DNA of 6,936 nt from Phenylobacterium sp. Its GTDB lineage: Bacteria; Pseudomonadota; Alphaproteobacteria; Caulobacterales; Caulobacteraceae. Location: NCBI GenBank assembly GCA_025350885.1, contig JANXXA010000035.1, positions 1-6,936 of the forward strand, read 5' to 3'. The notes beneath the pieces were generated by a model that was not told the DNA's origin, searched no databases, and saw only the letters and a list, made by a program, of their open reading frames with translations. Both the position numbers and the translations under genes were made by a program. Below are positions 6,054 to 6,936 of the stretch, piece after piece (position 1 is the first letter of the stretch; every line of letters starts with the position of its first letter).

Positions 6054-6936
6054 AGCATCTCGCCGGCGTTCCAGTCGACAATCGCCGCCATGGCGCGCGA
6101 GATCCACGCCCGGAACAGCGCCACGCCCCGCTCATTGGCCGTGTCCAGCGTGCCGATGGCCACCACCGGCCAGGCCAGCCCCAGCATCACCCAGAAGCGA
6201 TAATCGTCGAGGCAGGCGTCCAGGCTGTACCCCGTCACCCCCTCCGCCACGAGCCGGTCGTGGTAGATGGCCAGCAGGTCGCGCTCACGCCGCCGACGGA
6301 GCTCGATGTCCAGGCTGCCGGTCAGCAGGTAGGCCAGGTCGAAGACGGCGTTGCCCTTGAAGATGATCTGCCAGTCGGCGACGGCGAAGGGCATGACGGC
6401 ATCGCCCGGGCGAAAGAACATGTTGTCGGCGCGATAGTCGCCGTGCGCCATCGTGCGGGGCCGCTCGAAGGCCTGGTCGAGCATGCGCGACATCTGGGTG
6501 GCCAGCCGCTCGCCGGCGACCCGCACCTGCGCGGGCATGGCGTCGCCGACGAACGCCAGGACCGCTGGCCAGCACTGCGGATAGATGTCGGCCAGCCGCT
6601 TGAACTCCGGCGAGTTGATCGCCAGCAGCCAGTCGAGCTTGTCGAGCAGCGGATCGCCCCACCAGCGCGCGTGCAGCCGCGCCAGGGCGTCCACCGCCAT
6701 GGCCGCCTCGTCAAAGGTGAGGCCGACGACCTGATCGCCGATGTTCGAGGGCGCCAGGTCCTCAAGCAGCAGGACGAAATCCCGACTCTTGGGGTCGAAG
6801 GCGGCGAAGTGGGCGTGCGGCGCGCGCATCGGCGTAGTAGGCGCGATCAGCTGATAGAACCCCACCTCTTTCTCATAGAAATTGAACGCCTCGTCGATCT
6901 GCCGCGCCCCGGGGTCCAGGGGCGGAAGTTTGGCGA
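6041..6936 (-). CDS. phosphotransferase, APH/ecdysteroid-kinase-like (5' end missing)
   Basis: This is a small-molecule kinase of the aminoglycoside-phosphotransferase fold, closest in pattern to ecdysteroid-kinase-like proteins. The substrate cannot be told from sequence. The frame is open to the right edge, so the true start lies outside; 297 residues are visible. Numbered from the first visible residue, the protein enters at AKLPPLDP, where K2 is probably the ATP-binding lysine. Then come FYEKEVGFY (19-27), the hinge-like LLLEDL (55-60), the catalytic loop HGDYRADN with H164, D166 and N171 (6422-6445), the metal-binding D187 in VADW, and FDLAYLL with D199. The GTG at 6863-6865 falls inside the conserved segment and is not a credible start. 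There is no signal peptide or membrane segment. The gene runs against xerC and ends nine bases from it, so the two are unrelated in transcription. The whole catalytic core seen here is intact. Confidence 0.85.
   Translation of the reverse strand, partial: AKLPPLDPGARQIDEAFNFYEKEVGFYQLIAPTTPMRAPHAHFAAFDPKSRDFVLLLEDLAPSNIGDQVVGLTFDEAAMAVDALARLHARWWGDPLLDKLDWLLAINSPEFKRLADIYPQCWPAVLAFVGDAMPAQVRVAGERLATQMSRMLDQAFERPRTMAHGDYRADNMFFRPGDAVMPFAVADWQIIFKGNAVFDLAYLLTGSLDIELRRRRERDLLAIYHDRLVAEGVTGYSLDACLDDYRFWVMLGLAWPVVAIGTLDTANERGVALFRAWISRAMAAIVDWNAGEMLPEP

Noticed and set aside
6863..6865. GTG as start of the phosphotransferase gene
   Set aside because: The upstream frame stays open to the window edge and encodes expected family sequence (K2 and the FYEKEVGFY segment), so the true start is outside the window.
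1..6936. CRISPR array, tRNA, rRNA or riboswitch
   Set aside because: I found no regularly spaced repeats, no cloverleaf-like segment and no known aptamer motif in the gaps between genes.

Overview
The window looks like chromosomal DNA of a high-GC alphaproteobacterium, most likely of the family Caulobacteraceae (Caulobacter or Phenylobacterium). The reasons are the gene content, the character of the XerC and PriA proteins, a Caulobacter-like promoter (TTGCGC, 14 bases, GCTACAAG) and an intergenic palindromic repeat of a type I associate with these genomes. The genus is an inference and was not tested by any search.

Left, accessory part (1-1488). This stretch holds one gene, a secreted protein with a PEPxxWA-type C-terminal sorting signal (528-1178, minus). 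Sampled 60-base lines of this gene are 43-55 % GC, against about 70-77 % in sampled lines of priA and xerC. The gene sits between two direct copies of a 66-base repeat (73-138 and 1407-1472, 62/66 identical). The right copy lies 16 bases from the end of priA. A palindromic intergenic repeat (about 159-216) and a gene-free stretch (217-527) lie on its downstream side. A cluster of small inverted repeats (1280-1307) lies upstream of its start. This is the part of the window most likely to have been gained or rearranged.

Central and right, core part (1489-6936). priA (1489-3651, minus), the primosomal replication-restart helicase, is divergent from a tightly spaced plus-strand cluster: a small TalC/FSA-family transaldolase (3727-4380), a DUF484 protein (4396-5079) and the tyrosine recombinase xerC (5117-6031). 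Gaps of 15 and 37 bases suggest one operon, with a candidate promoter in the 75-base divergent gap. DUF484 next to xerC is an old linkage, also seen as yigA-xerC in E. coli. PriA restarts collapsed forks and XerC helps resolve chromosome dimers, so both act in replication and segregation. The aldolase-family enzyme is metabolic. A 10-base-pair-stem hairpin covers both stop codons between xerC and the convergent last gene, an APH/ecdysteroid-kinase-like phosphotransferase (6041-6936, minus). That gene is cut by the right window edge and has lost its N-terminus.

No complete new multigene system is visible. The points most worth a second look are the direct-repeat-flanked, low-GC sorting-signal gene; a PriA whose second zinc site has lost most of its canonical cysteines; transaldolase-type active-site residues in the protein usually named fructose-6-phosphate aldolase; and a 14-base duplication that creates a five-codon leader overlapping the xerC start.
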